Shown: positions 35,706 to 48,905 of the stretch, in pieces
Layout of the letters: the number at the start of each line of letters is the position of its first letter
How positions within the stretch are numbered: the first letter of the stretch is position 1
From: Tridacna crocea
Lineage: Eukaryota; Mollusca; Bivalvia; Cardiida; Cardiidae
Assembly (NCBI GenBank): GCA_943736015.1
Contig: OX031065.1
Coordinates: forward strand, 51,562,992-51,626,991
Length of the DNA stretch: 64,000 nt
Direction of reading: 5' to 3'
The notes under the pieces: model-generated
Databases searched by the model: none
Told to the model about the DNA's origin: nothing
The model's input: only the letters and a program-made list of their open reading frames with translations
Translations under genes and position numbers: made by a program

Positions 35706-36316
35706 CATCTACATGTAATAATTTTGAAAATCATAGTAACTAAAATGCGATTTTTTAGTGCAATGCAACAAGCACGCACAAAAACTCAAAATTTCGAAGT
35801 TAGCTCCCCTCCCCCCTCCCAATCTTGAAATGCTTCCTACGTGCTTGGTTTATATCATTCGCAGCTGTTTACTTGTGTATAAATTTACATGAAAAACTTT
35901 TCTAAATTACAGTAGTTCGAAACGTTATCAGACTTTTCTCGTATTTATGAATGTAAATGAAAACTTTTGAGGAAAGAAAAGCTGAAGATTGAGTAGTGGA
36001 TTGGCGATCAGACTGCACATTGCTTGCTGTCTGGTTCTGATGCACAACGTTTGTAATACCATTACTAGGCGCACTCAGCTGCAGATAGTTTTGGTGATAT
36101 CTGAATTCTTGTATGTCAGTTGTTTTTGATTTTCAACGTAAACAACGCAATTTGTATTTATCTTTTCCATTATTCCTTCGGAAAACATAAGGTATTTCAT
36201 GTAATGCCGACACACACTTATTCATCCCCAGCAATGGAGCACAGACTTACCTGGATATCGTATTGGTATACCGATAGATAAAGCGCACAGAAAATAATGG
36301 ACTGCTATAGTACATG
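35706..36316. other. Anonymous AT-rich DNA
   Basis: No gene or repeat with support. GATCAGACTGC-like words of the neighbouring tandem repeat recur at about 36008. Confidence 0.3.
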
Positions 36317-36320
36317 TTAA

Positions 36321-38471
36321 TGACGTTTGGTATAAATGTTCACGCGCATCCATACTGCGCATGTGTATTTCTCACAGGTAGTAAAACTCTCAGCGCTATT
36401 GTTTATTTTTCACTCAAATGGCAATAGTAACGGTGGACCGACGGTGCACTTTTACAAGTAGAAAATTCTACGGATGCTACTAGTACGGTTGCACCAGCCA
36501 TGGTATTCTATGGTTGAAATGAAGTGGGGAAGCTTTCATCAAAACAAAAGCTTATTTGTCGTGAAAAATGGAAACTGTCAGCCATCCAACGGGGAAAACG
36601 ATACAGCTTCTTACATTTTCCTGACAATGGCAGGCCAGTTGTCATGCTATCCTTTCAGGAATAAGGTGATAGCATCAAAACTGGCCTGCCAGTGTAAGGA
36701 TGATATGGCTGGTAAAGAACTAGCTGGAAAAAAAGTCCAGTTACACAATGAAACAGGCAGAAAATTGAAGCTGTTGAAGTATACCTATTTCTTGAAGTAT
36801 AGCTGTTTCCTTTTGAAAAATACTGTGGGAAAAGGAGAAAATTCTTCTACTGAATAACTTTTTCTTTTTCCATCATGTCTGCCGAGCTTTTATCTCTTTT
36901 TTCCACAGACATTTTTTTTTTCTATGAGCCTTATGGCCATAATCATGTATGCAAATTTGTAAAAAAATAACTACATGTAGCCAATGAAGGGTTTGATACG
37001 AATTTGAGGTATATGGGCTATGTTCATTTTTTTGAAGGAGTATAGGATCCAAAATTGATGTGGGAAAAGGAGAAATCACTTTTAATGAGCATGAGCAATT
37101 TTTTGTTTCCCTCTGTGTCTGCTGAGCTTCTATTATATAGTCTTCCTTAGAAAAAATAACTTCAAACGTGACATTCATCCCTGTTTCCTGGGGAAAGAAG
37201 CACGGGTAGGTGCCATTCTTATTTTTTCTTATTGCCAAGATTTATAAGTACTATGATTGTGGAAATTAAAAAAAAAATCTGTCCGTTAGAAAGTATGTTT
37301 TTATTGAAGATTAACCCTTAACCCGGTCAAATTATCTCACTTTTTACTCAATGGTCTATATATAAAATGCATATTGGTACATTTACCATGCTCAGAACCA
37401 GGCTTAATCTTGCTTTTTGTGCAAAACTGAATTATTTTTCTTTAAAGTGATGTATATTTCTATATTCTTCTGGTAATTTTCCTGTTTAATTGACTATTAA
37501 TGGAAAGTGTGTTAAATCCAGTATATGCTGAATTTTGGAACTGTATATACCTTTTTCAAAAGTGAATTTCTCGGAAACGAACACGGGGACCCCCCTTTTT
37601 TTTTCATTGTAATCTACAAGAGACATGATAAGCTTTGTATGTGCAAAGTTTAAAAAAAATCTTCCGTTGGAAGAATGTCATAAACGTCCTTAAAAGTTAT
37701 TTCTCCTTTTCCCACAACAATTTTGGATCCTATACTCCTTCAAAAAAATGAACATAGCCTATAATTTTTATACCTCAAATTCGTATCAAACCCTTCATTG
37801 GCTATATGTAGTTCTTTTTTTACAAATTTGCATACATGATTATGGCCATAAGGCTCATAGAAATACAAAAAAAAAAGAAATGTCTGTGGAAAAAAGAGAT
37901 AAATGCTCGGCAGACATGATGGAAAAAGAAAAAGTTATTCAGTAGAAGAATTTTCTCCTTTTCCCACAGTATTTTTTAAAAGGAAACAGCTATACTTCAA
38001 GAAATAGTTATACTTCAACAGCTTCAATTTTCTGCCTGTTTCATTGTGTAACTGGACTTTTTTTCCAGCTAGTTCTTTACCAGCCATATCATCCTTACAC
38101 TGGCAGGCCAGTTTTGATGCTATCACCTTATTCCTGAAAGGATAGCATGACAACTGGCCTGCCATTGTCAGGAAAATGTAAGAAGCTGTATCGTTTTCCC
38201 CGTTGGATGGCTGACAGTTTCCATTTTTCACGACAAATAAGCTTTTGTTTTGATGAAAGCTTCCCCACTTCATTTCAACCATAGAATACCATGGCTGGTG
38301 CAACCGTACTAGTAGCATCCGTAGAATGTTCTACTTGTAAAAGTGCACCGTCGGTCCACTGTTTCTATTGCCATTTGAGTGAAAAATACGCAATAGCGCT
38401 GAGAGTTTTACTACCTGTGAGAAATACACATGCGCAGTATGGATGCGCGTGAACATTTATACCAAACGTCA
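36321..38471. mobile_element. Third giant palindrome, TTAA-flanked
   Basis: The left arm (36321 to about 37095) reappears inverted at about 37690-38471. The termini are TGACGTTTGGTATAAATG and the complement, with TTAA at 36317-36320 and 38472-38475. The arms are very alike: a 127-codon frame lies in each (36474-36857 plus, 37935-38318 minus), differing at one residue. The arms also contain a nested hairpin (TGGCAGGCCAGTT and AACTGGCCTGCCA) and the GTGGGAAAAGGAGAAA core of the TTAA MITE. About 600 bp of spacer separates the arms. TTAA sites suggest a piggyBac- or Kolobok-like mobiliser; none is encoded here. Confidence 0.83.
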
Positions 38472-38475
38472 TTAA

Positions 38476-39821
38476 ATTCAAAATTGTTGATGGATCCTAT
38501 AGGGTACATCGGCGTGACGTCACATTCCCTAGCAACGAGCGGTCGCCATTTTCGGAGGTGAATCGATAACATAGCAACCATATATTTTAATGCTGTTCGC
38601 AATTTTTTTTGTTGAGAAAAAATACGTTTTTCACGAATCAAAGCTTTTGACAGTTACGATAACTATTAGGAAAATACTTTAGAAAAACGTATGGCTAGTT
38701 GTTAATTTTTCTTTGAGACGATTTTCATTAAATGTGCCTACACAATTAGAGCTACCATTTAAATATATAGTGGATCTAGACCCTTCAGACATAGAAATAA
38801 ATGTTCATTTTTTCTTAGTCTCCTTCATGTCCGAGCCTAAAAATAAGTTTAAACACATTATGTTGTTCATCAGATTTAAAGAAAGGTCGGAGAATTCCAT
38901 GGTTCCAAAGGATTTTCTCTCTCTCTCTCCGACCAGAGCTACATGTATTTCCTGAATTTTCAAAGGTTGATAAGCTAATAAATCTCTCAAGTATCGTCAT
39001 GAAAAATTACCATTCTTGTAAAATATCTTGGTATTTGATGGTGATTATTTTAATTTTCTAATATTTGAGCGGAAAAAAAAAGAGTAGTCTGATAAAATTG
39101 TTTTTAAAACGTTGCCCCCGAGACAGACTGTAAGATCTAACCCATTACAAAAAAAAAATCCACTGTTTTTCCGACCATGAAGAGAGAGAATTCTGAAAAT
39201 ATTGCAGTGAAAGGAAAATACCAATCAGCATCCTTTTTTCCACAATATTGCTGCTCTTTCAAAGACAAATTATATCGCTTTGGCATGTTTCGTTCCAAAA
39301 TTCTAATTTTGATATATATATGTTAGATTGAAGAATGAACTTACCCTCTGTAACTTGCGAAAAATTCCAAATTTTAAACACAATGGTCACTATAAAGGTG
39401 AATGAAGATCAGTAGCAGACATAAACAGTCAGTGTAATGTGACACGAGTGCGTTATTTTTTTTATTTCCACCAAGCAATTACGTTACAGCTCTCGGGTCG
39501 TCCACCCTGCAGTGCGATACCGAGATCAAAGGCACACGGAACACCCTTCACCATTTTTGTGAAAATTCATATGACACGTACAAAGTATTTCTTAAAAACT
39601 TTTGAGAACTGGATTATAAATATTTTGTAGATGGGGGATGGAAAATTAAAAATTTGAACTGGAGCTATGTTTTGGAACACGACTAAGTTATGCACAATAT
39701 AAAAAGTTCGGGTTTTTTTTTTAAGGATCGTAATTTTTTAAATAATCAAAAGTATGCATTTAGTGCTGTAATTTTAGTAAATGGACTATCCCTGTTTCTT
39801 TCAAGACACCGGAAAGATTCT
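38476..39821. other. Anonymous AT-rich DNA
   Basis: No recognised gene. A short repeat at about 39490-39556 has an inverted partner at 40829-40905. Confidence 0.35.
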
Positions 39822-40905
39822 TAACCCTCTACCAAACGATACCGAGTTTTAACAACTCTGGAAACGTAGGGTGCTTGAACAAAACAATGTGAAATGCTTT
39901 GAACCAGCATTTTCTCCTTTTCCCATGATATTTTCTACTTTTTCAAAAGCCATTTCAACAATATGACCCACGTGTAAACTGTTGCCTTCAAATGCTATGG
40001 ATTTTGATAGGTCCTAAGTTTTGCAGTTTACTAAGATTTTTAGTCAAATAAGCCATTACTCTCATTGTTCAAACCCGACTTTTAGAGACCCCGAGAAAAA
40101 ATCCTTTAGAAAACGTCGTGGGAAAAGGAGAATATTCTAGTTACAAACACTGTTTCCTGTTACAATATCTTCTACCCCTTTTTTTAAAAACGAAATTCCA
40201 GTTTTGAGCCACACTTATTTTTGTTATCTTCACATGCTTTTAACTTGGGCAAGTCAAAATTTTGTCAATCAATCAATTAAGTTTATTCGTTCAAATCATA
40301 CATACATGATACACGAACAAAGAGTACAACTTACATACATATAAAATTATAGAAAGTGACGTTCTGTAAAGGATAATTGTAGGAAGGGTAGAAAGTGCTC
40401 GTGACCATCATTTTCGCCTTTTCCTACGATATTTTCTATTCAGTTTCATTATTTAAGCCATATGAAATTGAAAGGGTGTCAATATTTACAATTTGGAAAA
40501 GTCTTTTTTTTTTTCTTTCTTTCTTTGAAAAGGATTAGGGTGGTGATAAATTTCCGTAATTAGAAAAGAGTTTTATTGTGTGCAAAGTTTGAAAGTTGAA
40601 ACACGATAAAGTTTGAGTTTCTTGATCAAATTCTTGCCTAAGAAGATATCGTATCTTCTTAGTTGCATTTTTATTTTTCATCACTCTTAATCGATGACTA
40701 TCGTAACGACGAAGGTCTATTCAAATTTTAAACCTCTCTTTCCATCTAAAAATTGTGGTGTATGTTTCATTTTTAGCGAGAAATATGTGCTAAAGCCGTT
40801 TTCGTTTTAAAGCTGGTAAAGGGTTAGCCGGGTGTTCCCTTGATCTCGGTATATCACTGCAGTAATGGGTGACACATCGTCTTTGCTAAACACTAACACA
40901 CACGT
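39490..40905. repeat. Inverted short repeats flanking decayed MITEs
   Basis: CTGCAGTGCGATACCGAGAT with GGAACACCC (39509-39550) matches in reverse GGGTGTTCCCTTGATCTCGG with TCACTGCAG (40831-40863). They may be two oppositely placed copies of one repeat or the ends of one element. Confidence 0.55.
39822..40580 (+). mobile_element. Row of three decayed TTAA MITEs
   Basis: Starts TTAACCCTCTACCAAACG. Hairpin arms are recognisable near 39880-39935, 40118-40170 and 40385-40435 but mispaired. They are older than the 229-bp copies elsewhere. Confidence 0.65.
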
Positions 40906-42289
40906 GTCATAAAAATGTGTCTGCCTTGTTTAATTTTCTCTTGACCATTCGTAAATACGGTAAACAGGATTTGGAATAATCAACTTTTTTTAACATAGGG
41001 TAAGTTCATTCTCATTTTTGAGTTCCGAAAACTTTTTTTGTTTTCAAATGCATTTTTATTGCTTCCCGATTTAACTACAGTTCGCTTTTCATTTTCTTGT
41101 TTAAATTATTGTCTTATAAATCTAAGGCAGTTTGCTAGAAATAATTATTTCTTTCTCGGTATTAATAATGTAGTCTGCACACGAAAGTTTCTATGAAAAC
41201 CAAAAGGAGACAGCGCTTGAGCTATAACTTTTTTCTGTAGGATACCGGATAATTGATAACTTGACAGTTTTTGCCTCTTCGAAAGTGATAATGGATACAA
41301 CTACCGACACGGCCGATTTCTGGCATTTTTATCGTTTTTACGGTGAATTTCATTTCTAAAATGTCATGAATTACTATACGGGTATATTCAAGTTGGCGTT
41401 TGCTTTCACCTCCGCCCTTTTTGCTATCACGTGATCAACGAAAATGCCCGGATGTCCGACGCTATCAATAAGTTGGAAAATTTATCTTTCTAAAGATATA
41501 AATTACACATTTCTGAGTGAAAAAAAAAAGTTAGGTCAAATTTGAAATAATCATAGCCAACTTTCACGCACATGACTTATCAAGTCTCGCATGACAACAA
41601 ATCGATGAAAATAATCGATATCATACGTAAAGGTCCGGAAGTTTCCGGAGTTTGGCGAACTTACATCTTGTATACAAGTAATCGATATTCAAAAGTCTGC
41701 AGCGATAAAAGATAAGAGAAACGTAACATTACGTAACAGTAGCCTGCTTCAAATTCACAATCCTTGCCTAGACGGTATATCTGTCCTGGCATTTTTTTCT
41801 GATTTTAACCTAAACCCTTTGTCTGGTACAGCACAGTGTGGCTCTTGAATATCAGTATCAGACTGCACAAAATGCGCACCCTTATTAGACTCAACAGCAT
41901 GTTGGAATTACACCCCCAGATAAAGCGAGAGTTTTCTTGAGAAAAGAACATTGAAATTGTTATATTTCAGCTTTATTTGTCGATTTGTCGGTTTGTAATT
42001 CATTTATCCTCGGATTAAGGGTTAAGTTTTGATTCTCTGAGACATAAACTGATTGGTCCCAAAACTGCTCTTTTTGTAGTCTGATCCTGAAATCTAATCC
42101 GTCCAAATGCACTTTTGCTGACATATTGTAGATTTATAACATGCTGTATAATACAAGCTGTCTGATCTTGGGCCTGATCGATTCTGTAAGTCGACAATTA
42201 TTTTGGTAAAAAAAAAAAAATCTTTGATATTCATGGCAAAATCAACAAGTTGAATTCAGCAGAAAATTCGGCGTTTTGAGAATACTAGT
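40906..42289. other. Anonymous AT-rich DNA
   Basis: No gene, RNA or repeat was recognised in this stretch. Confidence 0.3.
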
Positions 42290-42760
42290 TTAACACTACA
42301 GCAATCTAACTGACCTGAGAGAAAAGGCTTTTGTAAACTTTGCTGGGAAGGGAGAAAATTTTCTCCTGTTCCTAAAATGTTTTCTACCTTTTCAAAGACA
42401 GATATTATCATTTGAGTTGCATTTTATTTGTTGTCTGCAAATGTTTTTAACTTGGTGGTTTCCAAAATTTTGTCATTTGGTTTTTTGATGAGAAAATTTG
42501 CTTTATCTGGCAGTTACATTACCAATCCGACCCTGGGAAAGAAAGACCAATCCGACCCTGAAAAAGCAAGAAAAGGAGAAAATACTTGTGGTGGGCAATT
42601 TCCCATTTTCCCTAGTTATCGTATATAATATGTTATCTACGATTCCTGTTTTCCCACTGTGTTTTCTACCCTTTCAAAAGTTTCATTATGCAAGAGCTTT
42701 CAACTTGAAAAAAAAAAAGATCATAATATATTTTGTCGTTTAGTAAATAGCTAATGGTTA
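42290..42760 (+). mobile_element. Two decayed TTAA MITEs
   Basis: Hairpin words GGGAGAAAATTTTCTCCTG near 42350 and GGAGAAAATACTTGTGG near 42577, followed by the family's GTTGTCTGCAAATG and TTTTGTCGTTTAGTAAA endings. Confidence 0.6.
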
Positions 42761-44000
42761 TATCTTGATTGGGTAAACATTGTCTTTTGTGTGCAGGTGT
42801 GGTTTGATGGTTTTGATTTTTATAATGTCCACTTTCTACAATTTATAAAGGAAAAAAAGTTGGGGAGGCGGATAAATAAAACTGTTATAGCACATAAAAT
42901 AATTTCAACAGCTGCTGAGAACCATTAGAGTGGGTTTACATGGTTTTATGCGCACGAAAAGTTACATATTCGGCATATCAAAAAGCTTTCATTCAAAGTT
43001 GGTTTTCATCGAACAAATAAAAGAAAATGGTATGTTCCGAACACTCCATGTACTGTGTGGCGCCGATTTGTATTTTGGCTTAATGAGCGATGTTGGATTT
43101 TGCTTACCATGTCTACTACTATCAATAAATGTATTAAAATGTTTCCATTTTCAGCGAGTCTAAAAGCTGTTTAAGTATAAGTATTTCGGAACAACTTAGG
43201 TCTATCTATGCACTAAACTATATCTTTATACATAAAAGTAGGTCCAAGCTATTATTATCACACAAGTTTAAAAACGCTGCCGATGTATTATATATACTTA
43301 AGATTCTTTTTATTGCAGCCGAAGTGGGGGAAAAATGTGCTCGAGACTCAACAGAAAGTTACTAAAAATGTTCGTGTTGAAAGTATCATAACAGACCAGC
43401 ACTTGTGAACTGATCCGATGCTACACTCTAGCGCCGCTTACAGGCATGATAAAGATAAAAAGATATTTCTTCCTCTAAAAAAGTTATGTATGGTGTCATT
43501 TCAACTAATCATCAGTAGAATTCATCAGCAAGCTGTGTTAAAAACCGGTTTCAAACCAAGATACATGTAGATCATTCTTAATACAAGGTTGATAAAATAC
43601 ATGTACTATCTCTTGAAATAATAAATAATGATTACGCAGCAGGTAACTTGTTAAGTCACTGCATGGTAAGGGAGAAGTAGCTTGTTTTATTCCCTTTTCC
43701 ATGTACATGTATATATGGTCTATGTCATTTTTTTTTTTTTCATCTTTTATTTACTCTTAGCGGTTATGCTTTTTGCAGGTTGCGTCGTTTTAAAGATGGA
43801 AGAACCTCAATGTTTAGGTTAATTCTTCCAATGAACAATTAAAATATTAAAGATGTTGAAGGGAAGGGGACATTTGAAAGAAGGGAGAAACTGTTTGATG
43901 TAAAAAGAAAATAGTTGTTTCTAAAAGTTGGAGATCAACTGCACGGTCGTCAGAAGTCGTATTTGTACAACATTAGGTTAAATTTGTTCTACTTAAGCCT
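42761..44000. other. Anonymous AT-rich DNA
   Basis: A T-run at 43730-43740 and a loose echo of the MITE core near 43670-43700. Nothing else supported. Confidence 0.3.
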
Positions 44001-44220
44001 TTACAAAACGACAATATTTCAGACTTGTCCATATTTTTATCATTTTCGTGACTAAAACGACGAAATTTGTCTCAAAAAGGATAAATTTCGAAAAAAGGTT
44101 TATACGCATGCTGGTTACCAGCATTGTCTCCTTTTCTCACAATGTTTTCAAAAGCCCTCTACCTCAGGATCGTTAAACCTCAGAAATTTTGTGGTTTATT
44201 GTTTAGTGTTACCTTTCCCC
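44001..44220 (-). mobile_element. Decayed TTAA MITE
   Basis: CCTTTACAAAACGACAATAT, ATGCTGGTTACCAGCATTGT and CTCCTTTTCTCACAATG in family order; one arm of the hairpin is largely lost. Confidence 0.65.
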
Positions 44221-44903
44221 ACAGAGCAATTTCAAATCGATGCCATTTCTTCGGGATATTTCATGAGTCTATACAGGGGCTTGCCTGTAAATGATAATTA
44301 CCAGTGTGCAGCTGCTTAAATCTTTAACTCGCCGATATAGAAGAATTCGCTTTTTTTTTTTACCCTTTTTCCCGCTTTGTTCATAACCTGTGTCAATTGT
44401 GATCTAGTATTGTCATTATTTGAATGGCAAATACTCTTTGCAGGAGAAACTGATTGAGTGATGTAGACAATATTGTTTGAAAAGTAGAAGATAACTTGTA
44501 AAAAGATAATGCGCCTGTTTCAATATTTTATCCTAAACAATCAACAGCAAGGTCGTATTTATACAGTAACAGGTTAAGCTTGTTTGGAGAACTTTCTGCC
44601 ATTTTCATCAAAAGTTTTGGAATAGTCGAAAATTTGTCAATTGGGAAAGGGTTAATCGTATTTGAGGTAACTGTCAAACACTAAAATGGACATTGTTATA
44701 CGCCTCTCTCTTCCAGGGCACTTCATAATTCTGTGTAAAAGCTAAGAGTAAATTAGGTAGATATCGTAATTCACATAGCTCTGAAAGCTGACAATTACGT
44801 TAATTGATTCAAACGGCGACGATTTCCATGTATATACCGGTCGTCCGCGTAAGCTGAAAGATTCATATAAATACAAAATATTAAATCTCAACAATGTACA
44901 TAT

Positions 44904-45133
44904 TTAACACATTACCACACAGTCCCTACTTTTGACGCCCTTGAGAAAGGGGCCTTTTGAAAACACTGTGGGAAAAGGAGAAAATGCTGGTAACCAGCAT
45001 TTTCTCCTTTTCCCACAGTGTTTTCTACCCTTCCTAAAACAAATTTCAATTTTTCAGTCACCTTTATTTTATCGCCTGCAAATGCTTTCAATTTGGACCA
45101 GTCTAAAAAGTTTTTTGTGTGGTAAAGACTTAA
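44904..45133 (+). mobile_element. TTAA MITE, near-consensus copy with perfect hairpin
   Basis: TTAA at both ends. The central hairpin at about 44965-45020 pairs without mismatch over roughly 27 bp per arm, around GCTGGTAACCAGC. The other segments (GACGCCCTTGAGAAAG, AATTTTTCAGTCACCTTTAT, AAATGCTTTCAATTTGGACC) are the best guide to the family consensus. It encodes nothing. The short frames over it are shadows. Confidence 0.92.
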
Positions 45134-46615
45134 CTACAGCATGAACATGTATGTCTTGAATGATTAAAGCTTGGATATAAAAATCTTGGAAACTGATCCA
45201 AATCTTCACCTCGCATTTTATGAGGTTGGTCTCTACTGACAGAGATTGCCTTTGAAAAGAATGTCAATAATACGATTTTTTTTCATGAAATATATTTTTA
45301 GAAGAATAAACTCTGATGTGATGTTTAGGCAAAATGTCCACATTACAGTCGGGGTTCCAGCTTCGATCTTATAGTACGAAGACCACCAAAATATCTGGTC
45401 TGCCAGTTTCGGTATAATATAGGCGGTGAAATGCATTTTTATCACGAAAACACAGGGAAAAAATCTTTTGAAGCGCCACCATTCAACGTAAATTCATCAA
45501 TCTAAGGGCTGTACAGCGGATAATTTTAATTCTTGCATACCGTGTTTTACAATTTTGATTTCAAGAAATAAGCTAGAACTAGTATATCTTAAAGTCATGT
45601 CAAATATAAATCGGATATCAAACAACCTCTAATGTGGATATATCAAAGCTAGCAGGGGGTCTGTGCAAAATAACATTACGTAATACAACACATGTGTCCG
45701 ATAAGGCGGCTTATCGCAACTATCGGATTCGGCTATCATCGGATATCTCCGTCACAATCTGAACATTCGCGAAATCAGCGGGTATTGCAAATCACGCGGT
45801 CAGGCCCAAAAAAGGTAGATTATTTCCCTTGATCTTCATTTCTGACCATGTTTTCAAAATTATACTGATATACATGCATTTTTGCCTTTTCTGATCTCGT
45901 GCATATTTTGTTAAAATGTATTTTGTATTGGCTATAAGTATGTTGTATTTTATGCCAAATAAAGATTGTTATGTTATAATTTATAACTCAAATAAACTGA
46001 AACATTTCCCCCATACCTATTGACTACCCAGATAATAAAACTTCCTTCTTAATTTCCATTGCGAGGGACCGCGCAATGGTTTAACGAACTTTGCAATGGA
46101 AATATAACGTTACTATATATAAGTTGTAAAATAAAGTATTTGGTAACCACGTGTGGTTTCAAATGTTTATTTGTCCTCATTGACCAATTATAAGGTATAT
46201 CTCCAGTTATGAAACGAACTACAATACTTTTGTAATCATGGCTGAAAAAAATGTATTTGTAGCACTTTTCTTTTTTCATTATGCAGTTATTCTCAGATGC
46301 AGAAATTGAAAATTGGCATAAAAGTAGCATAAAATCTAAATCGGGCATTTAAACGGTTTGCAGTGCGAAAACCCATACTTTATTTTGACAGTTTGTCATA
46401 CGGCAAACTCATGACATAGTAGGTCACTATTGTCATGTCAATTTCATTGGAAAACAATAGCTATTTTTTCGCAAATGAAAAATAACTGAAAAAATTGTAG
46501 TCTGATAAATTCTGTTGTCTACATATTTATCTGTTTGATAATGAAAAAACAATTCTTTTTCGGGCGACCTTGACGCCATTGCGTCTTCTTTTTCTCTTAT
46601 AAAATACTGCAGATA
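45134..46615. other. Anonymous DNA with a dispersed repeat near 46060-46130
   Basis: GCAATGGAAATATAACG and its surroundings resemble the repeat at 34140-34200. No gene was recognised. Confidence 0.35.
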
Positions 46616-46878
46616 TGGAGCGCAACACGCGAAAAGGTGCATTCGGACATTTGCGTAAAGTGTTGTCTCGGATTAGCCTGCGCAGTCCGCGCAGGCTAAT
46701 CCGAGACGACACTTTACGACTACATTAGATTTTGTGTTACAGTAGACTTGCGTAAAACAGAAAATCACATAAAATCGGAAAGTGTCGTTTCGGATTAGCC
46801 TGTGCGGACTGAACACGCTGATCCGAGACGACACTTTCCGCAAATGTCCGAATGACCCTTTTCGTGTGTTGCACTCCA
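46616..46878. mobile_element. Palindromic MITE, TGCAACACGCGAAAAGG type, copy 2
   Basis: It starts ATGGAGCGCAACACGCGAAA and ends GTGTGTTGCACTCC. Inner palindromes around GCCTGCGCAGTCCGCGCAGG and AGCCTGTGCGGACTGAACAC match copy 1 at 23889 in reverse order. A decayed third trace appears near 62340-62395 and 62640-62665. Confidence 0.85.
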
Positions 46879-47586
46879 ATTATTATTGAACAGTTCCCTT
46901 AACCACCAGACCATCTCATAGCACAACACAAAAGAAAAGTCAACAAAAATATAGCATATTTATTTCAGATGATACAATGGTATAGAGTACTTGAGAGAAC
47001 GAGCGGATATACAGGTCTACAAATATATACATCAAAACTAACCACAAATACACATATATATAGTAATACTCCAACTCTTGCTCTGCTTAACCGAACTTGA
47101 AGAACTAAACCAGTTCTGTCCTCCTAGATGGTCTCTACAACAACAACAACAATCTAACAACGAAATCTTTGTCGCGCAAACGTATATGCTGGTTTGAGCA
47201 GAGACAGGAATAAATGAATACATACAACACATGGGCATTGTTTAATTTACACCCCAGTCCGGTATGTACGATACATGATTATCTATAATACCACAAAGTA
47301 TTCGTTATGGAAATGGTGATTTATATCTCTTTCAACGGTATTTTTGACCATATAAACCTTATTACATCATTGCATTTATCATTTATTCTATGGCCGACTC
47401 GCCCAGGAAAAATCAGAGATAAAGACTACATGTAGAAAAACCTCGAAACCTGTGTCCATTTGTCAACGTCTAGTGCCATGGAATGTTGGGCCTCATTCAA
47501 TGAATTGGATTTTAAGCTACCGAAACAACTTCAATGTACCGCTTAAATTCTAATTCGTTCCTCAAACTTAAGAAAGTATATTTCCC
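46879..47586. other. Anonymous DNA
   Basis: Apart from a short (CAA)n run near 47140, nothing was recognised. Confidence 0.35.
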
Positions 47587-47815
47587 TTAACCCTTTACTC
47601 CATAGATACTCATTTTGACGCATCAACAACAGACAGCTTTTGAAAACATTGTGGGAAAAGGAGAAATTGTTCACAACGAGCAATTTCTCCTTTTCCCACA
47701 ATGTTTTTCACTCAATCAGATAATTGTTTCCCCATTTGTCCATGTTTTTGGCATCATATGTTTATTTGCTGCTGAAAGGGAAGAGCCTAAATTGGCATAT
47801 GAAGTAAAGGGTTAA
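47587..47815 (+). mobile_element. TTAA MITE, 229 bp, AATT-variant hairpin
   Basis: TTAA-bounded. The hairpin arms read GGAGAAATTGTTC and GAGCAATTTCTCC instead of the AAAATGCT form, so both arms carry the variant. The flanking segments (TTTACTCCATAGATACTC, AGTAAAGGGTTAA) define a second subfamily shared with 51358-51586. Confidence 0.9.
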
Positions 47816-48129
47816 TACTCAGATCTTCTCACAGAACAACACAAAAAGTCTACATAAATAGACCATATTTAGCACTATGGTATAGAGCACTTGAGAGAGC
47901 AAACTGAACTAAAAGAACGGGAGAAAGAAAGGAAAATCGAATGATACCATTGGAACATCCAACTGAAGAAATTGGAAATAGGAATTATACTTGCGTACTT
48001 AAGCACTCAAAAAGAATGTAAAGACGCTTTCATTATAATGAATATTTTTTTTTCACTTTTGAATTCTCGCTGAATTACGTCATTTACGGATGAGCATCTA
48101 CCTTTACTATGTTAAAAAATAAACCTTTC

Positions 48130-48905
48130 TTTTTACTCCAGAAAGGCCAAGCCTTCTGTGCTGATTCAATAAATCCAGAAGCTCCCACTTGTACCCAATC
48201 CGCTTGTAATGAACGAACAATGTTCTACAATGCACATCTAAGAAGCACCGCCGTATATATAATGTAAACTTGGTACAATCTTTAAGAAAACGAAATTTCT
48301 TTCCTTTTATACCAGAAAGAACCAAGCTTTCTGCGCTAATTACTTAAATTTAGAAGCTCTCAGTTCTACCTAGTCTGTTCCGGTAAAGTGCGAATAATGT
48401 GCTACAGTGCATACATGTATTTAAGAAGCACCACCGTTTGCATAATATAAACTTCATATAAACTTCAAAAAATCGAAATTTCTTTCCCAGTTTGATACCT
48501 GAGAGACCAAGGCTTTCTGCGCCGATTACTTCATTACAAAAGTTCTCACTTTTACCCAATCCGTCAGTAAAGTATGATCAATGAGCTACAGTGCACGTCT
48601 AAGAGGCATCACCGTGCGCATAGTATAAACTTTATAATTATAATCTTCAAAAAGCAAAAAAAAAAATCGAAATTTCTTTCCTTTCATACCAGATAGACCA
48701 AAACTTTCTGCGCTTATTACTCAAATTCAGAAGCTCTAATTTCTACCCAATCCGCTTGTAATCTATAAACAATATGCTGTTGTGCTCATCTAAAAAGCAA
48801 AACTGTGTGCCAAACCCAATCCATATATTCTTAAAATAAACAGATTTAATTAAAATTCTACATATAAAGCCAGCTTTCTGAAATCTAAATCCTTTTCCCA
48901 AACAA
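48130..48905. repeat. Tandem repeat, about 185-bp unit, four diverged copies
   Basis: GAAATTTCTTTCCTTTTATA, CCAAGCTTTCTGCGC, AGAAGCTC..CCCAATCCG and AAGAAGCACCGCCG-like words recur in the same order at about 48130, 48310, 48495 and 48685. The last copy is the most changed. Short minus-strand frames repeat with it and are not genes. Confidence 0.85.

Noticed and set aside
36474-38318. Two host genes of 127 codons on opposite strands
   Set aside because: They are mirror images in the arms of a palindromic element, include a nested hairpin and the MITE core, and resemble no known protein.
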